From: Stutzerimonas stutzeri
GTDB lineage: Bacteria > Pseudomonadota > Gammaproteobacteria > Pseudomonadales > Pseudomonadaceae
Assembly (NCBI RefSeq): GCF_002909485.1
Contig: NZ_PPXG01000004.1
Coordinates: 186,001-250,000 of the forward strand
Direction of reading: 5' to 3'
Length of the DNA: 64,000 nt
The position numbers and the translations under genes are program-made. The notes below the pieces were generated by a model. It had not been told where the DNA came from. It worked only from the letters and a program-made list of their open reading frames with translations, and ran no database searches. Below are positions 44,175 through 53,477 of this stretch, in pieces. How positions within the stretch are numbered: the stretch's first letter is position 1; each line of letters opens with the position of its first letter.

Positions 44175-45005
44175 ATGCAGCGCAAGGTGTTCGATCGCAA
44201 GGTGTTCAACCGCAAGCTGGTGGTGATCACCGGCGGCTGTGCCGGGATCGGCCGCGCGCTGGCGGTGCGCATGGCACAGGCTGGCGCGCGGCTGGTGATC
44301 TTCGATCTGCATCAGGATGCGCTGGATGGCCTGGTGCAGCATCTGGCCGATCACCACAATGCCGATGCGCTGGGGTTGTGCTGTGACGTCAGCGATGCCG
44401 AGGCGGTGCAGCGCGCGATTGCGCTGGTGGTGGAGCGTTACGGCGGCATCGACGTGCTGGTCAACAACGCCGGCATCACTCACCGCAGCCCGGTAGCGAA
44501 TACCAGCCTGGCAGTGTTCGAGCGGGTGATGGCGGTGAATTTCTACGGCGCGCTGCATTGCACTCAGGCCGCGCTGCCCAGTCTGGTCTCCCGCGGCGGG
44601 CAGATCATTGTGCTCAGCTCGCTTTCGCAGTATTCGCCGGTGCCCAACCGGGCCGCCTACAACGCCAGCAAGCATGCCCTGCACGGGCTGTTCGAGACGC
44701 TGCGTTGCGAGCTTCGCGAAACCGATGTCAACGTCATGCTGGTCTGCCCCGGCTACACCGCCACCGATCTGCGCAAGAACGTGCTGGTCGGCGATGGTTC
44801 GACCGCGCCAACCCCTGCGTTGGACATCGGTCGGGTCGCTTCGCCGCAGGATGTGGCTGAGGCTATCTATCAGGGTGCGCTGCGCCGGCGCCGGCTGCTG
44901 GTGCTGTCCAACCTGGACTGGAAGGCCCGGCTGCTGGCGCGCTGCTTTCCGCGGCTGTACCAGAGCCTGCTGTTGCCGCGGCTGCTTGGCGGGCGCGCCT
45001 CCTGA
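44175..45005 (+). CDS. Short-chain dehydrogenase/reductase
   Basis: 276 aa NAD(P)-dependent oxidoreductase. Rossmann glycine motif TGGCAGIG (about 20-27), an Asp after beta2 (IFDLH) hinting at NAD, NNAGI (about 97), catalytic Ser in VLSSLSQYS and Y-x3-K in YNASK. The C-terminal region has a hydrophobic tail. Substrate unknown. A monocistronic gene convergent with the VOC-family gene. Confidence 0.9.
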   Translation: MQRKVFDRKVFNRKLVVITGGCAGIGRALAVRMAQAGARLVIFDLHQDALDGLVQHLADHHNADALGLCCDVSDAEAVQRAIALVVERYGGIDVLVNNAGITHRSPVANTSLAVFERVMAVNFYGALHCTQAALPSLVSRGGQIIVLSSLSQYSPVPNRAAYNASKHALHGLFETLRCELRETDVNVMLVCPGYTATDLRKNVLVGDGSTAPTPALDIGRVASPQDVAEAIYQGALRRRRLLVLSNLDWKARLLARCFPRLYQSLLLPRLLGGRAS

Positions 45006-45015
45006 GCGCTGCTGG

Positions 45016-45444
45016 CTAGCTACCGCTGCCGTAGAGTTGCTGCATCAGCGCCTCGTCCCAGTAGGACGCCTCGATCTTGTGGCCGTCCAGATCGCGTACG
45101 AAACAGCCGTAGTAGGGCTCGCCATATTCCGGGCGCGGGCCGGGTGCGCCTTCATCGCTTGCGCCGGCGGCGATCGCCGCGCGATGGAAGGCGTCGACCT
45201 CGGCCTGATCCGCAGCGAAAAAGCCGACATGGGTGCCGTTGCCCACCGACGCGCTGCCGCCGTCGATGGGTCGTTGAATCCAGAATTCCGGGTATTCACG
45301 GCCCCAGGCGACGGCGCCGGGGTGTTCGAGGATGCGCCTGCAGCCAAGGGTGGCGAGGACCTGATCGTAGAAGGCAACCGCTTCGTCGAAGCGATTGCTG
45401 CCCAGTGAAATGTGCGAAAGGATGCTTGGGTTCTGGTCGGCCAT
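45016..45444 (-). CDS. VOC-family (glyoxalase/bleomycin-resistance fold) protein
   Basis: 142 aa from the ATG at 45444 (MADQNPSILSHISLGS). A betaalphabetabetabeta module repeated twice, with metal ligand candidates His (SHISLG), Glu/His (GNGTHVGFFA) and terminal Glu (DLDGHKIEASYW). DPDG/DLDGxKIE is the usual VOC C-terminal motif. Function unknown; a dioxygenase-like or thiol-transferase-like enzyme is possible. Compact cytosolic protein. Confidence 0.88.
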   Translation of the reverse strand: MADQNPSILSHISLGSNRFDEAVAFYDQVLATLGCRRILEHPGAVAWGREYPEFWIQRPIDGGSASVGNGTHVGFFAADQAEVDAFHRAAIAAGASDEGAPGPRPEYGEPYYGCFVRDLDGHKIEASYWDEALMQQLYGSGS

Positions 45445-45521
45445 GGCGGGGTCTCCTGATGTGGCCGGAGCAAGCCTAGCAGGCTCTGTGCGCCTCGCCT
45501 GAACCTCCGTCGAAAGACCGC

Positions 45522-46202
45522 TCAGCCGTTGTCCGGCTGGCGTGTCGGCGGCTCGGTGCAGAGCATGAAGCAGCGGAACAGCATGATCGTCGGCAGCAAC
45601 TGCAGCAGGCCGACCACGGCGTCCAGCAACATCGCCGGCAACAGTGGTGGCGTCTGCTCGGCGAACAGCTGGGCGGCGATCCAGATTTCCAGCATCCAGA
45701 TCGGCAACAGCACGGTCATCACGCAGCCCAGTATCAGCAAAAAATGCCCGCGGGTGAGGGCGAAGCTCTCCTTCAGCGCCGCCAGTGGTGTCAGGCCACG
45801 CAAGACCAGCAGGTACTCGGCGAAGGCGATCTTGACCATGACCCAGATGCCGGGCAGCACGAACAGCGAGGCGCCGAGCATGATCAGCAGTGAGCCGAGC
45901 CCCGAGAGCACGGCCAGCGCTGGCCACAGCGGCAGGGCCCGGGCGTAGACCGCACGCAGCGCCGGATCGTGGCCACGGCTGCGCGCATCCAGGTAAAGGA
46001 TCAGCGCGCCGACGTACAGCGGATAGAAGATCAGGCCCACCAGCAGGTCCAGGGCGGGCAGGACGTTTTCGCCGAGCCAGTGATCGAGCGCCAGGCGTGT
46101 CGCGCTTTCGAGCAGGATCAGCGGCAGGCAGAGCCGGACGATGGTCAGGAAGTGGCGGGAGTAGAAGAACCAGGCGTCACGCAGGATGGCAAGAACGTTC
46201 AT
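45522..46202 (-). CDS. YciC-like integral membrane protein
   Basis: 226 aa from the ATG at 46202 (MNVLAILRDAWFFYSRHFLTIV), about six hydrophobic segments with few charged residues. The N-terminal pattern FYSRHF...R...P and the spacing match the YciC/UPF0259 group of inner-membrane proteins. Function unknown. Divergent from the NYN gene. Confidence 0.75.
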   Translation of the reverse strand: MNVLAILRDAWFFYSRHFLTIVRLCLPLILLESATRLALDHWLGENVLPALDLLVGLIFYPLYVGALILYLDARSRGHDPALRAVYARALPLWPALAVLSGLGSLLIMLGASLFVLPGIWVMVKIAFAEYLLVLRGLTPLAALKESFALTRGHFLLILGCVMTVLLPIWMLEIWIAAQLFAEQTPPLLPAMLLDAVVGLLQLLPTIMLFRCFMLCTEPPTRQPDNG

Positions 46203-46318
46203 TGCAGACCGAAGGTGAGTAATCGTTTCGGGGCGCCACTGTAACGGATGCGGCAAGGACGGGACATGTGCGATTTCGCCGTCCATACTGGAGCCCCCTT
46301 TCAGATTCGGGCCGCCGC

Positions 46319-46795
46319 GTGAAGAAGATTGCCCTGTTCGCCGATGTACAGAACCTCTACTACACCGTGCGGCAGGCCCATGGCTGCCACTTCAACTATT
46401 CCGCGTTGTGGGCCGATGTCAGCCGTCGCGGCACCATCGTCGAGGCCTATGCCTACGCCATCGAGCGCGGTGACGCACGCCAGCAGCAGTTTCAGCAAAT
46501 CCTGCGCAACCTCGGTTTCACGGTGAAGCTCAAGCCCTATATCCAGCGCAGCGACGGCTCGGCCAAGGGTGACTGGGATGTGGGCATCACCATCGACGTG
46601 CTGGATGCGGCGGCACGGGTCGACGAGGTGGTGCTGGCGTCCGGCGATGGCGATTTCGACCTGCTGCTCGATCGGGTGCGGGCCGGCGGCGCCGAAGCGA
46701 CCGCCTATGGCGTACCGGGACTTACCGCGCAATCGCTGATCCGTGCGGCGACGCGTTACGTGCCGATCGAGGGTGATTTGTTGTTGCGTGGCTGA
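46319..46795 (+). CDS. LabA/NYN-domain protein (putative PIN-like nuclease)
   Basis: 158 aa with probable GTG start at 46319 (MKKIALFADVQNLYYTVRQ); no clear Shine-Dalgarno. NYN motifs: FADVQN (Asp), KGDWDVGITIDVLDAA (Asp cluster), LASGDGDFDLLLDRVRA (conserved SGDGDF). The acidic residues would bind Mg2+ in an RNase-like fold. RNA target unknown. Small cytosolic protein. Confidence 0.85.
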   Translation: MKKIALFADVQNLYYTVRQAHGCHFNYSALWADVSRRGTIVEAYAYAIERGDARQQQFQQILRNLGFTVKLKPYIQRSDGSAKGDWDVGITIDVLDAAARVDEVVLASGDGDFDLLLDRVRAGGAEATAYGVPGLTAQSLIRAATRYVPIEGDLLLRG

Positions 46796-46853
46796 ACATC
46801 CGCCCACTTTGAGGGGAGCGAGTCTGCCGATAGTGCGACTCGGAGTGGCCAGT

Positions 46854-46883
46854 GTAGGGTGGATGACGCTTCACCCATCCACC
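46854..46883. repeat. Intergenic GTAGGGTGGAT repeat, copy 1
   Basis: GTAGGGTGGATGACGC, then CATCCACC: an imperfect dyad (GGTGGAT...ATCCACC). A second similar copy is 170 bp away at 47024. Such units are frequent in Pseudomonas intergenic DNA. Confidence 0.7.
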
Positions 46884-47023
46884 GCAGCGCGGTAAACGCG
46901 GCGTGGCTTCTCGCTACGACTCAAATGCGTGTGGCGTATACACGGTGGATAGTCACCCGTGGAAAATGCTTCGCAGTTTTCCACCCTACTTTGCTGCGCT
47001 GCCGGCTCGGAGGCGATGCGAAC

Positions 47024-47053
47024 GTAGGGTGGATGGCGCTTTATCCATCCACC
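47024..47053. repeat. Intergenic GTAGGGTGGAT repeat, copy 2
   Basis: GTAGGGTGGATGGCGC, then TATCCATCCACC, almost identical to 46854-46883. Between them, CCACCCTAC (46981-46989) is the reverse complement of GTAGGGTGG, so the 200 bp hold three related units in mixed orientation. The span 46796-47063 has no gene. Confidence 0.7.
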
Positions 47054-47063
47054 TGAGCGCTCG

Positions 47064-48962
47064 TCAGGCCTGGTCGAGTGCCGCAAGCCGCTTGCGCACC
47101 GCCGCTTCGATGCCGGCCGCATCCAGGCCGCACTCGGCGAGCATTTCGCTGGGCTTGGCGTGCTCGACGTAGTAGTCGGGCAGGCCCAGATGCAGCATCG
47201 GTTTGAGAATGCTTTCGCCAGTGAGGAACTCGGCTACCGCGCTGCCGGCGCCAGCCATGATGCTGTTCTCTTCGATCGTCACCAGCAGCTCGTGGCTGTC
47301 AGCCAGTTCGCGCAGCAGGGCTTCGTCCAGCGGTTTGACGAAACGCATGTCGACCACCGTGGCGTCCAGCGCCTCGCCGACCTGCAGCGCCTCCGGCAGC
47401 TGCACGCCGAATACCAGAAGTGCGACGTTACTGCCCTCACGGCGCACCACGGCTTTGCCGATCTCCAGCGGCTCCAGTCCCGGCCCGATGGTGGCGTTGG
47501 GGCCGCTGCCGCGCGGATAGCGCACCGCGGCCGGGCCTTCGAAGTGGTAGCCGGTGGTGAGCATGCGGCGCATCTCGTTCTCATCGCTGGGTGTCATCAC
47601 CAGCATGCCGGGGATGCAGCGCAGGTAGGACAGGTCGAAGCTACCAGCGTGGGTTGGGCCGTCTTCGCCGACCAGGCCGGCGCGGTCGATGGCGAACAGC
47701 ACGTCGAGGTTTTGCACCGCAACGTCGTGGATCAACTGATCGTAGGCGCGCTGGAGGAACGTCGAGTAGATCGCCACCACTGGCTTCATGCCTTCGCAGG
47801 CCATGCCGGCCGCCAGCGTCACCGCGTGCTGCTCGGCGATGGCGACATCGAAGTAACGCTGCGGGTAGCGCTCGCTGAAGGCCACCAGGTCCGAACCTTC
47901 CTTCATCGCCGGGGTGATGCCGGTCAGGCGCGGGTCGGCGGCGGCCATGTCGCACAGCCACTGGCCGAACACATTGGAGTACTTGGGCCCTGAGGGCTTC
48001 TTCGGTTTGACCGGGGCGCCGACCGGCTCCAGCTTGCTGATCGCATGCCAGGTGATCGGGTCGGCTTCGGCGGGGGCGAAGCCCTTGCCCTTCTTCGTCA
48101 CCACATGGAGGAACTGCGGGCCGTCGAGGTCGCGCATGTTGCGCAGGGTGGCGATCAGCGTCGGCAGGTCGTGGCCGTCGATGGGGCCGATGTAGTTCCA
48201 GCCGAGCTCTTCGAACAACGTGCCGGGCACCAGCATGCCCTTGGCGTATTCTTCGGTGCGGCGGGCGATTTCCCAGGCACCCGGCAGGCGCGAGAGGATC
48301 TTCTTGCTGCCTTCGCGCATGCTCGAATAGGTGCGGCTGGACAGGATCTTGGCCAGGTAGTTGGACAGCCCGCCGCAGTTGCGCGAGATCGACATGTCGT
48401 TGTCGTTGAGCACCACCAGCATGTTGGCGCCGACTTCCGGGGCGTGGTTGAGCGCCTCGAAGGCCATGCCGGCGGTGAGCGCGCCGTCGCCGATCACCGC
48501 GATGGACTTGCGCTGCTCGCCTTTCAGACGGGCGGCGACCGCCATGCCCAGGGCGGCGCTGATCGAGGTACTGGAATGACCGACGCCGAAGGTGTCGTAC
48601 TCGCTCTCCGAGCGGCGCGGGAAGGCGGCCAGGCCGTCCTTCTGACGCAGCGTGGCCATGCGCTCGCGGCGACCGGTGAGGATCTTGTGCGGATAGGCCT
48701 GATGGCCGACGTCCCACACCAGCCGGTCGTCCGGGGTGTCGTAGACGTAGTGCAGGGCGATGGTCAGCTCGATCACGCCGAGGCCGGCGCCGAAGTGCCC
48801 GCCAGTGTGGCCGACGCTGTACAACAGCTCCTGGCGCAGTTCGTTGGCAAGCTCTTCGAGTTCCGCCTCGCCCAGTCGGCGCAGCTGTTCGGGGGTCGCC
48901 GCTCGGTCAAGAACGGGCGTCGCGGGGCGAACCCGAGGGATCTCGTGAAAAGTCTTGGGCAT
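47064..48962 (-). CDS. dxs: 1-deoxy-D-xylulose-5-phosphate synthase
   Basis: 632 aa thiamine-diphosphate enzyme joining pyruvate and glyceraldehyde 3-phosphate in the MEP isoprenoid pathway. It has [25 protein letters not shown] near the N-terminus, the ThDP/Mg site [19 protein letters not shown] with later NDNDMSIS, the transketolase-like catalytic Glu region [16 protein letters not shown] and C-terminal domain. Length is standard. It follows ispA (108 bp gap), fitting an xseB-ispA-dxs operon as in other gamma-proteobacteria. Confidence 0.97.
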   Translation of the reverse strand: MPKTFHEIPRVRPATPVLDRAATPEQLRRLGEAELEELANELRQELLYSVGHTGGHFGAGLGVIELTIALHYVYDTPDDRLVWDVGHQAYPHKILTGRRERMATLRQKDGLAAFPRRSESEYDTFGVGHSSTSISAALGMAVAARLKGEQRKSIAVIGDGALTAGMAFEALNHAPEVGANMLVVLNDNDMSISRNCGGLSNYLAKILSSRTYSSMREGSKKILSRLPGAWEIARRTEEYAKGMLVPGTLFEELGWNYIGPIDGHDLPTLIATLRNMRDLDGPQFLHVVTKKGKGFAPAEADPITWHAISKLEPVGAPVKPKKPSGPKYSNVFGQWLCDMAAADPRLTGITPAMKEGSDLVAFSERYPQRYFDVAIAEQHAVTLAAGMACEGMKPVVAIYSTFLQRAYDQLIHDVAVQNLDVLFAIDRAGLVGEDGPTHAGSFDLSYLRCIPGMLVMTPSDENEMRRMLTTGYHFEGPAAVRYPRGSGPNATIGPGLEPLEIGKAVVRREGSNVALLVFGVQLPEALQVGEALDATVVDMRFVKPLDEALLRELADSHELLVTIEENSIMAGAGSAVAEFLTGESILKPMLHLGLPDYYVEHAKPSEMLAECGLDAAGIEAAVRKRLAALDQA

Positions 48963-49070
48963 CAGGCGGATCGTTGTTGTTGAAAAAAGAGCGGCAGTTT
49001 ACCCGATGGGCCCTTCGATAAGAACGGTCCCGGGTCCGGTAGGGGTTTGACTGCTATTTCAGCGAAAGGC

Positions 49071-49961
49071 TCAGTTGCGTCGTTCGACAATGTAGCGAGC
49101 AAGCTCGCGCAACGGCTCGGCGGAGATATCGAACGGGCGCAGCGCGTGCAGTGCCTGGTCGCGCAGTTCCAGGGCATAGGCCTTGGCCGCGTCCATGCCG
49201 AGCAGTGCCGGATAGGTGGGCTTGTCCCGGGCGATGTCGGCGCCCTGGTGCTTGCCCAGGGTCGCGGTGTCGCTTTCGACATCGAGAATGTCGTCCTGCA
49301 CCTGGAAGGCCAGGCCGATGGCGCGTGCGTACTGGCTCAGCGAGGCGAGGTTGTCGGCGTCGGCATGGCCGCTGGCGAGCGCGCCGAGCTGCACGCTGGC
49401 TTCGATCAGCGCGCCGGTCTTGTGCCGGTGCATCAGCTCCAGGGCGTCGCGATCGAGCTTGAGCCCGACCGAGCCGAGGTCGATGGCCTGGCCGCCTACC
49501 ATACCGGCCGGCCCGGCGGCGCGGGCCAGTACGGCGAACATGCGCAGGCGCAGCGTGGCGTCCTGCGGATTGTGCTCGGCCTGGGCCATGGCCTCGAAAG
49601 CGAGACTCTGCAGGCCATCGCCGGCGAGGATCGCGCAGGCCTCGTCGAAAGCCTTGTGGGTGGTGGGCTGGCCGCGGCGCAGGTCGTCGTCGTCCATGGC
49701 CGGCAGGTCGTCGTGCACCAGCGAGTAGGCGTGGATCAGCTCGACGGCGCAGGCGGCGCCGTCAGCGCTGGCCTTGTCGCCGTTCAGTGCTTCGCAGGCG
49801 GCATAGACCAGCAGCGGGCGGACGCGCTTGCCGCCGTTCATCACGCTGTAGCGCATGGCCTGATAGAGGCGTTCGAGCTGCGGCAGCGGCGGGACGAACA
49901 GGGTCTCGAGGCAGCCGTCGACGCGCTGCTGACAGCGTTTCTGGTAGTCGCCGATCATCAT
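49071..49961 (-). CDS. ispA: (2E,6E)-farnesyl diphosphate synthase
   Basis: 296 aa prenyltransferase making farnesyl diphosphate from IPP and DMAPP. First aspartate-rich motif [14 protein letters not shown] (about 85-98) and second motif [30 protein letters not shown] near residue 45. The start overlaps the xseB stop by 4 bp. Upstream of dxs in the same transcript. Confidence 0.97.
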   Translation of the reverse strand: MMIGDYQKRCQQRVDGCLETLFVPPLPQLERLYQAMRYSVMNGGKRVRPLLVYAACEALNGDKASADGAACAVELIHAYSLVHDDLPAMDDDDLRRGQPTTHKAFDEACAILAGDGLQSLAFEAMAQAEHNPQDATLRLRMFAVLARAAGPAGMVGGQAIDLGSVGLKLDRDALELMHRHKTGALIEASVQLGALASGHADADNLASLSQYARAIGLAFQVQDDILDVESDTATLGKHQGADIARDKPTYPALLGMDAAKAYALELRDQALHALRPFDISAEPLRELARYIVERRN

Positions 49962-50200
49962 GCTTCGGGGTCCGACTCGAAGGGGGCTTCCTGCAGGCTG
50001 CCGTCGCGTTCCAGCAGAATCTGCACCTTTTGCTCGGCCTGGCTCAGCGCGGCCTGGCAGTCGCGGGTCAGGCCGATGCCCTGTTCGAAGCAGGTCAGTG
50101 AGTCTTCCAGCGACAGCTCGCCGCTTTCCAGGCGTTCCACCAGCTGTTGCAGCTCGGCGAGGGATTGTTCGAAATCGAGGGCAGCTTTCTTGCGGGCCAT
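49958..50200 (-). CDS. xseB: Exodeoxyribonuclease VII small subunit
   Basis: 80 aa, two-helix protein with [28 protein letters not shown], the XseB signature. It pairs with XseA to process single-stranded DNA. First gene of the xseB-ispA-dxs operon and coupled to ispA by a 4-bp overlap. Confidence 0.97.
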   Translation of the reverse strand: MARKKAALDFEQSLAELQQLVERLESGELSLEDSLTCFEQGIGLTRDCQAALSQAEQKVQILLERDGSLQEAPFESDPEA

Positions 50201-50339
50201 GCGGGAACCTGTCGTCGGCGGCGAGTCGGAAACGGGCGCGACATTAGCAAAGAAACGCCCGCGGCAGCCACAAGGTTCGCCCGCCTGATGTGTATCCAGC
50301 GGCGTAAGGTGTCGGGATGCTGCCTGAGGTCAGCGAGCG

Positions 50340-51101
50340 CTAACCATGCTGCTCGCGCAGGCGTCGAGTGCGCTCGGCGAGCGGCAGCTTCGGGCAGCTG
50401 TCGCAGAGCTCGCCATCGGCGCGGCGGAAATGCTGGCAGCAGGCCTTGCGCTGCAAGCCGAGACGGGTGCCGCCATCGGTCAGCTGCACCGCCAGCAGGC
50501 CGCTGGCGCCCTGCATGCCGCACGCATCCAGCCAGGCATCGGCGCGACGGCAGAGCTGCAGGTTGCCGCAACCATCGGTCCGTTGCGCGTGCAGCAGCGC
50601 GGCCATCACGCAATCCGCGGCGAGGCGTTGCGCCAGCTTCGGATGCAGACCGAGCAACGCACCACAGGCCGCGTGGGTCTGCTCGCAGAACTGGCGGATC
50701 TGCTGCCCGGCGTGGCGCAGCAGGCGTTGCGCGTCCGCATGCAGCGGTTGATGGGCCGGCAGGCAGAAACCGGCGACGAAGCCCTGCTGCATACCCTGCG
50801 CGATGCCCTCCAGCTCGGGTGACTGGCCATCGAGTTGTACGGCCAGCACCTGCAGATAGATGGGCTGCCAGACCAGCAGCGTCCAGCAGCGCGCGGCCCA
50901 GTAATGGCGGCCCGCTTCCGGGTGCGCCGCCTGCCAGTGCGCCAGCAGGGCGGCCAGCGACTGCGGGCGATCCAGCATCAGCTCGTCGGGTCTTGGCGAG
51001 CCGACGCGCCCGTCCAGTCCCGGCAGGGCGCTGCGCACCCGCAGCAGCAGGTCGTTCAGCGCCTCGTCATCCGCCCATTGGGTTTCAGCGTTCCGGCGCA
51101 T
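50340..51101 (-). CDS. FhuF-like siderophore-iron reductase
   Basis: 253 aa. The C-terminus carries CCQHFRRADGELCDSCPK (C-C-x10-C-x2-C), the [2Fe-2S] ligand set of FhuF-type ferric-siderophore reductases. It acts in the cytoplasm to release Fe(II) from imported siderophores. Its start overlaps the end of the IucA/IucC synthetase gene by 17 bp, so it is the last gene of the siderophore operon. Linking a reductase to an NIS synthetase supports recycling of the self-made siderophore. Confidence 0.85.
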   Translation of the reverse strand: MRRNAETQWADDEALNDLLLRVRSALPGLDGRVGSPRPDELMLDRPQSLAALLAHWQAAHPEAGRHYWAARCWTLLVWQPIYLQVLAVQLDGQSPELEGIAQGMQQGFVAGFCLPAHQPLHADAQRLLRHAGQQIRQFCEQTHAACGALLGLHPKLAQRLAADCVMAALLHAQRTDGCGNLQLCRRADAWLDACGMQGASGLLAVQLTDGGTRLGLQRKACCQHFRRADGELCDSCPKLPLAERTRRLREQHG

Positions 51102-52893
51102 AGGGCGCGACGGGGTTTTTCAGGCTGCCGGCGAATTTCAGTGCACCGGCCGGATCGGCCAGATCCAGCATCTGCCGGTTGTTGCCCAGTTGTAGACGGT
51201 TCAGGCAGGAGCGGGCGAATTCCTCGGCGAACAGGTCGTAGCGGGCGAACTTGTCGCGCAGCTGAGGCTGGCTGGCCTGGTAGTCGGCGATGCAGTCGGC
51301 GACCTGTTGCCAGAAGCGCTGTTCCGGCAGGTCGACCTGCTCATCGAGAATCTGACTGAGGTAGCGGAAGAAGCCGTCGAACACGTCGGTGAAGATCGAC
51401 AGCACCTTGAGCTCGTCGGGCACCGATACCGCGAGACGGCCTACGGCCTCGGGGATCTGCGCGTCGCCATCGAGAATCACCGCTTCCTCGCCGATGTCCT
51501 TCATCAGCACGCGCACCGGCAGGTGATCTTCCAGCACCAGAATCAGGTTCTCGCCATGCGGCATGAACACCAGGTCGTGGGCATAGAAGCAGTGCAGCAG
51601 CGGCGTCAGGTAGGCGTTGAGATAGCGGCGCACCCAGCGGTCGGCGGCCAGGCCCGAGGCACTGATCAGCGTTGCCAGCAGGGCGTGTTCGTCGCCGTCG
51701 CTGTGCAGCAGCGCGGCCATGGTCATCAGCCGCTGGCCGGGTTGAATGTGGCCATAAGGGCTCTCCCGCCACAGCGCCGAGAGCATCTTGCGATACGGAC
51801 TGCTGGCCGGCAGTGCCTGCTCGTAATAGGGATTGCGATAGCCGATCGCCGCCACTTCGCGCAGCAACTGGAAGCCGCAGTCGCGCAGCAGCGGGTCGCT
51901 GGCCACGCGCTCGGCAAGGTAGGCGTTGATCGCGGGCGTCGCCTGCATGTAGTAGGGCGACAGCCCGCGCATAAAGCCCATGTTGAGGATCGACAGGGCG
52001 GTCTTCACGTAGCGCCGCTGTGGCTGGCTCTGGTTGAAGAAGGTGCGGATCGACTGCTGCGCGAGGTAGCGGTCATTGCTCAGGCCGAGATGGACGATCT
52101 GCCGGTTGGCGATCTCTGCGGCGAAGCCGATGGCGAGGATGTTGTGCCACTGCCAGGGGTGCGTGGGCATCAGCAGGTAGTCGTCGGGGTCAAGCTGCAG
52201 CGCTCGCAGCTGGCTATGAAACACCTCGAGCTGACCACCCAGCTCCTCGCGCAGCAGGGCCGGCTGGTCGAGCCCGTCGATGGCGCTGTAGCTGGCGCGG
52301 CTGCGGTGCACGGCAAGCCAGACCAGGCGCACCGGGCTTGCCGCTTCCGGCGCGTAGGCGCGGTAATCCTGAGCGTCGAAGCCCATTCGCCCGTTGTTGG
52401 CGACGAAGCCCGGGTGGCCTTCGCGCATGCCAGTCTCGATCTGCTGGAAGTCCGCCAGGGCCAGCTGGGCGGCGCTCAGCGGGCTGTTGGCGAGCTTGTA
52501 GGCGCTGCCGAACAGGGTGCTGCTGATCTCGTCGAGGTAGACCGGCAGGTTGTTTTCCGAGATGCCCAGGGTGTCGGCGAACTCGATGATAAAGCTCAGC
52601 GCGTCCAGTGGCTGTTGCTGGCCATTGCTGTGCTTCTCGATGGAGTCGGTAACGATGGACCAGTGATCCAGCGCCAGTCGTCGCGCCTTGAAACGGTACT
52701 CGGTCGAGCTGTCCGGCACTGCGACGCGGTAGTGACTGTCGCCCAGCGGCTCGGGTCTGAACAACTTCTCGTGGCTGAACTCGGCCAGGGCTTTCTTCAG
52801 CAGCAGGCGATTGGCGCGGGCCCAATGTTCGGCCTGCAGGTGTTCGGTGGCCAGGTCGCCGGCGGCGGTTGGCAGGTGCACGAGCTGATTCAT
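51085..52893 (-). CDS. desD: IucA/IucC-family NIS siderophore synthetase (DesD-like)
   Basis: 602 aa ATP-dependent synthetase that joins hydroxamate amines to carboxylates. Conserved family motifs: LLMPTHPWQWHNI (about 242-254), KTALSILNMGFMRGLSPYYM and FMPHGENLILVLEDHLP. With a lysine/ornithine-type decarboxylase, a monooxygenase and an acyltransferase in the same coupled operon, the best fit is DesD-type trimerisation/macrocyclisation giving desferrioxamine. P. stutzeri is known to make desferrioxamine E (nocardamine), agreeing with the inferred host. Alcaligin, bisucaberin or putrebactin-like products remain possible. Confidence 0.88.
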   Translation of the reverse strand: MNQLVHLPTAAGDLATEHLQAEHWARANRLLLKKALAEFSHEKLFRPEPLGDSHYRVAVPDSSTEYRFKARRLALDHWSIVTDSIEKHSNGQQQPLDALSFIIEFADTLGISENNLPVYLDEISSTLFGSAYKLANSPLSAAQLALADFQQIETGMREGHPGFVANNGRMGFDAQDYRAYAPEAASPVRLVWLAVHRSRASYSAIDGLDQPALLREELGGQLEVFHSQLRALQLDPDDYLLMPTHPWQWHNILAIGFAAEIANRQIVHLGLSNDRYLAQQSIRTFFNQSQPQRRYVKTALSILNMGFMRGLSPYYMQATPAINAYLAERVASDPLLRDCGFQLLREVAAIGYRNPYYEQALPASSPYRKMLSALWRESPYGHIQPGQRLMTMAALLHSDGDEHALLATLISASGLAADRWVRRYLNAYLTPLLHCFYAHDLVFMPHGENLILVLEDHLPVRVLMKDIGEEAVILDGDAQIPEAVGRLAVSVPDELKVLSIFTDVFDGFFRYLSQILDEQVDLPEQRFWQQVADCIADYQASQPQLRDKFARYDLFAEEFARSCLNRLQLGNNRQMLDLADPAGALKFAGSLKNPVAPYAPER

Positions 52894-53477
52894 TGCGGAT
52901 TCTCCTGAAGGGTGGCGAGGAACTGCGCGCGGGTGCAGAACGCCAGGCAGGCATCCTTTTCCGGTAGCTGCAGCAGGCGCTGGTAGACGAAGCCGACGCG
53001 CTGGTTCAAGGCATGCACCTTGGCGTTGCGCGCATCAGGCTCGACGACGATGCGCCGCGCGAATGGGTCGGCGAACTGGTAGGCGAGGATGCTGCGCATG
53101 ACTTCCAGGCTGAAGCCGTGCACGGGCTTTTCGCAGGGCGCGAGCAGCAGGTGCATGCCGCGGTCGCCGGGGCGCACCTGGTAGTGGTCGGCGAGGCGGT
53201 CATGGGCTGGGTGATAGCCCTCGAAAAGGAACGCGGGTTCGCCGTTGCACATACCGAGGGCAATGTCGCGATGGCAGCTGTGCTGGATCTCGTCGACGTA
53301 ATTGGCCAGCTGCGCCAGGCTCAAATGGCCCATGGCCCAGAAGCGCGCGTAGTCGCGGCGCAGCCAGTCGTGCAGCAGCGGCAGATGTTCGGCCTGCACG
53401 GTCTCGAAATGCATGGCGCCGAGCCTGCAGTAGCGAACGAAGCGCGGACCATCCGCGCGGGAAAGAGCGGTATTCAT
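52890..53477 (-). CDS. desC: GNAT/IucB-like acyltransferase for hydroxamate siderophore
   Basis: 195 aa acyltransferase of the IucB/RhbD/DesC type, expected to acylate the N-hydroxylated diamine. Motifs include HLPLLHDWLRRDYARFWAMGHLS and GDRGMHLLLAPCEKPVHGFSLEVMRSILAYQF followed by VVEPDARNAKVHALNQRVGF (acyl-CoA-binding fold). The stop/start overlaps (4 bp) couple it to MFS upstream and the synthetase downstream. Confidence 0.85.
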   Translation of the reverse strand: MNTALSRADGPRFVRYCRLGAMHFETVQAEHLPLLHDWLRRDYARFWAMGHLSLAQLANYVDEIQHSCHRDIALGMCNGEPAFLFEGYHPAHDRLADHYQVRPGDRGMHLLLAPCEKPVHGFSLEVMRSILAYQFADPFARRIVVEPDARNAKVHALNQRVGFVYQRLLQLPEKDACLAFCTRAQFLATLQENPQ

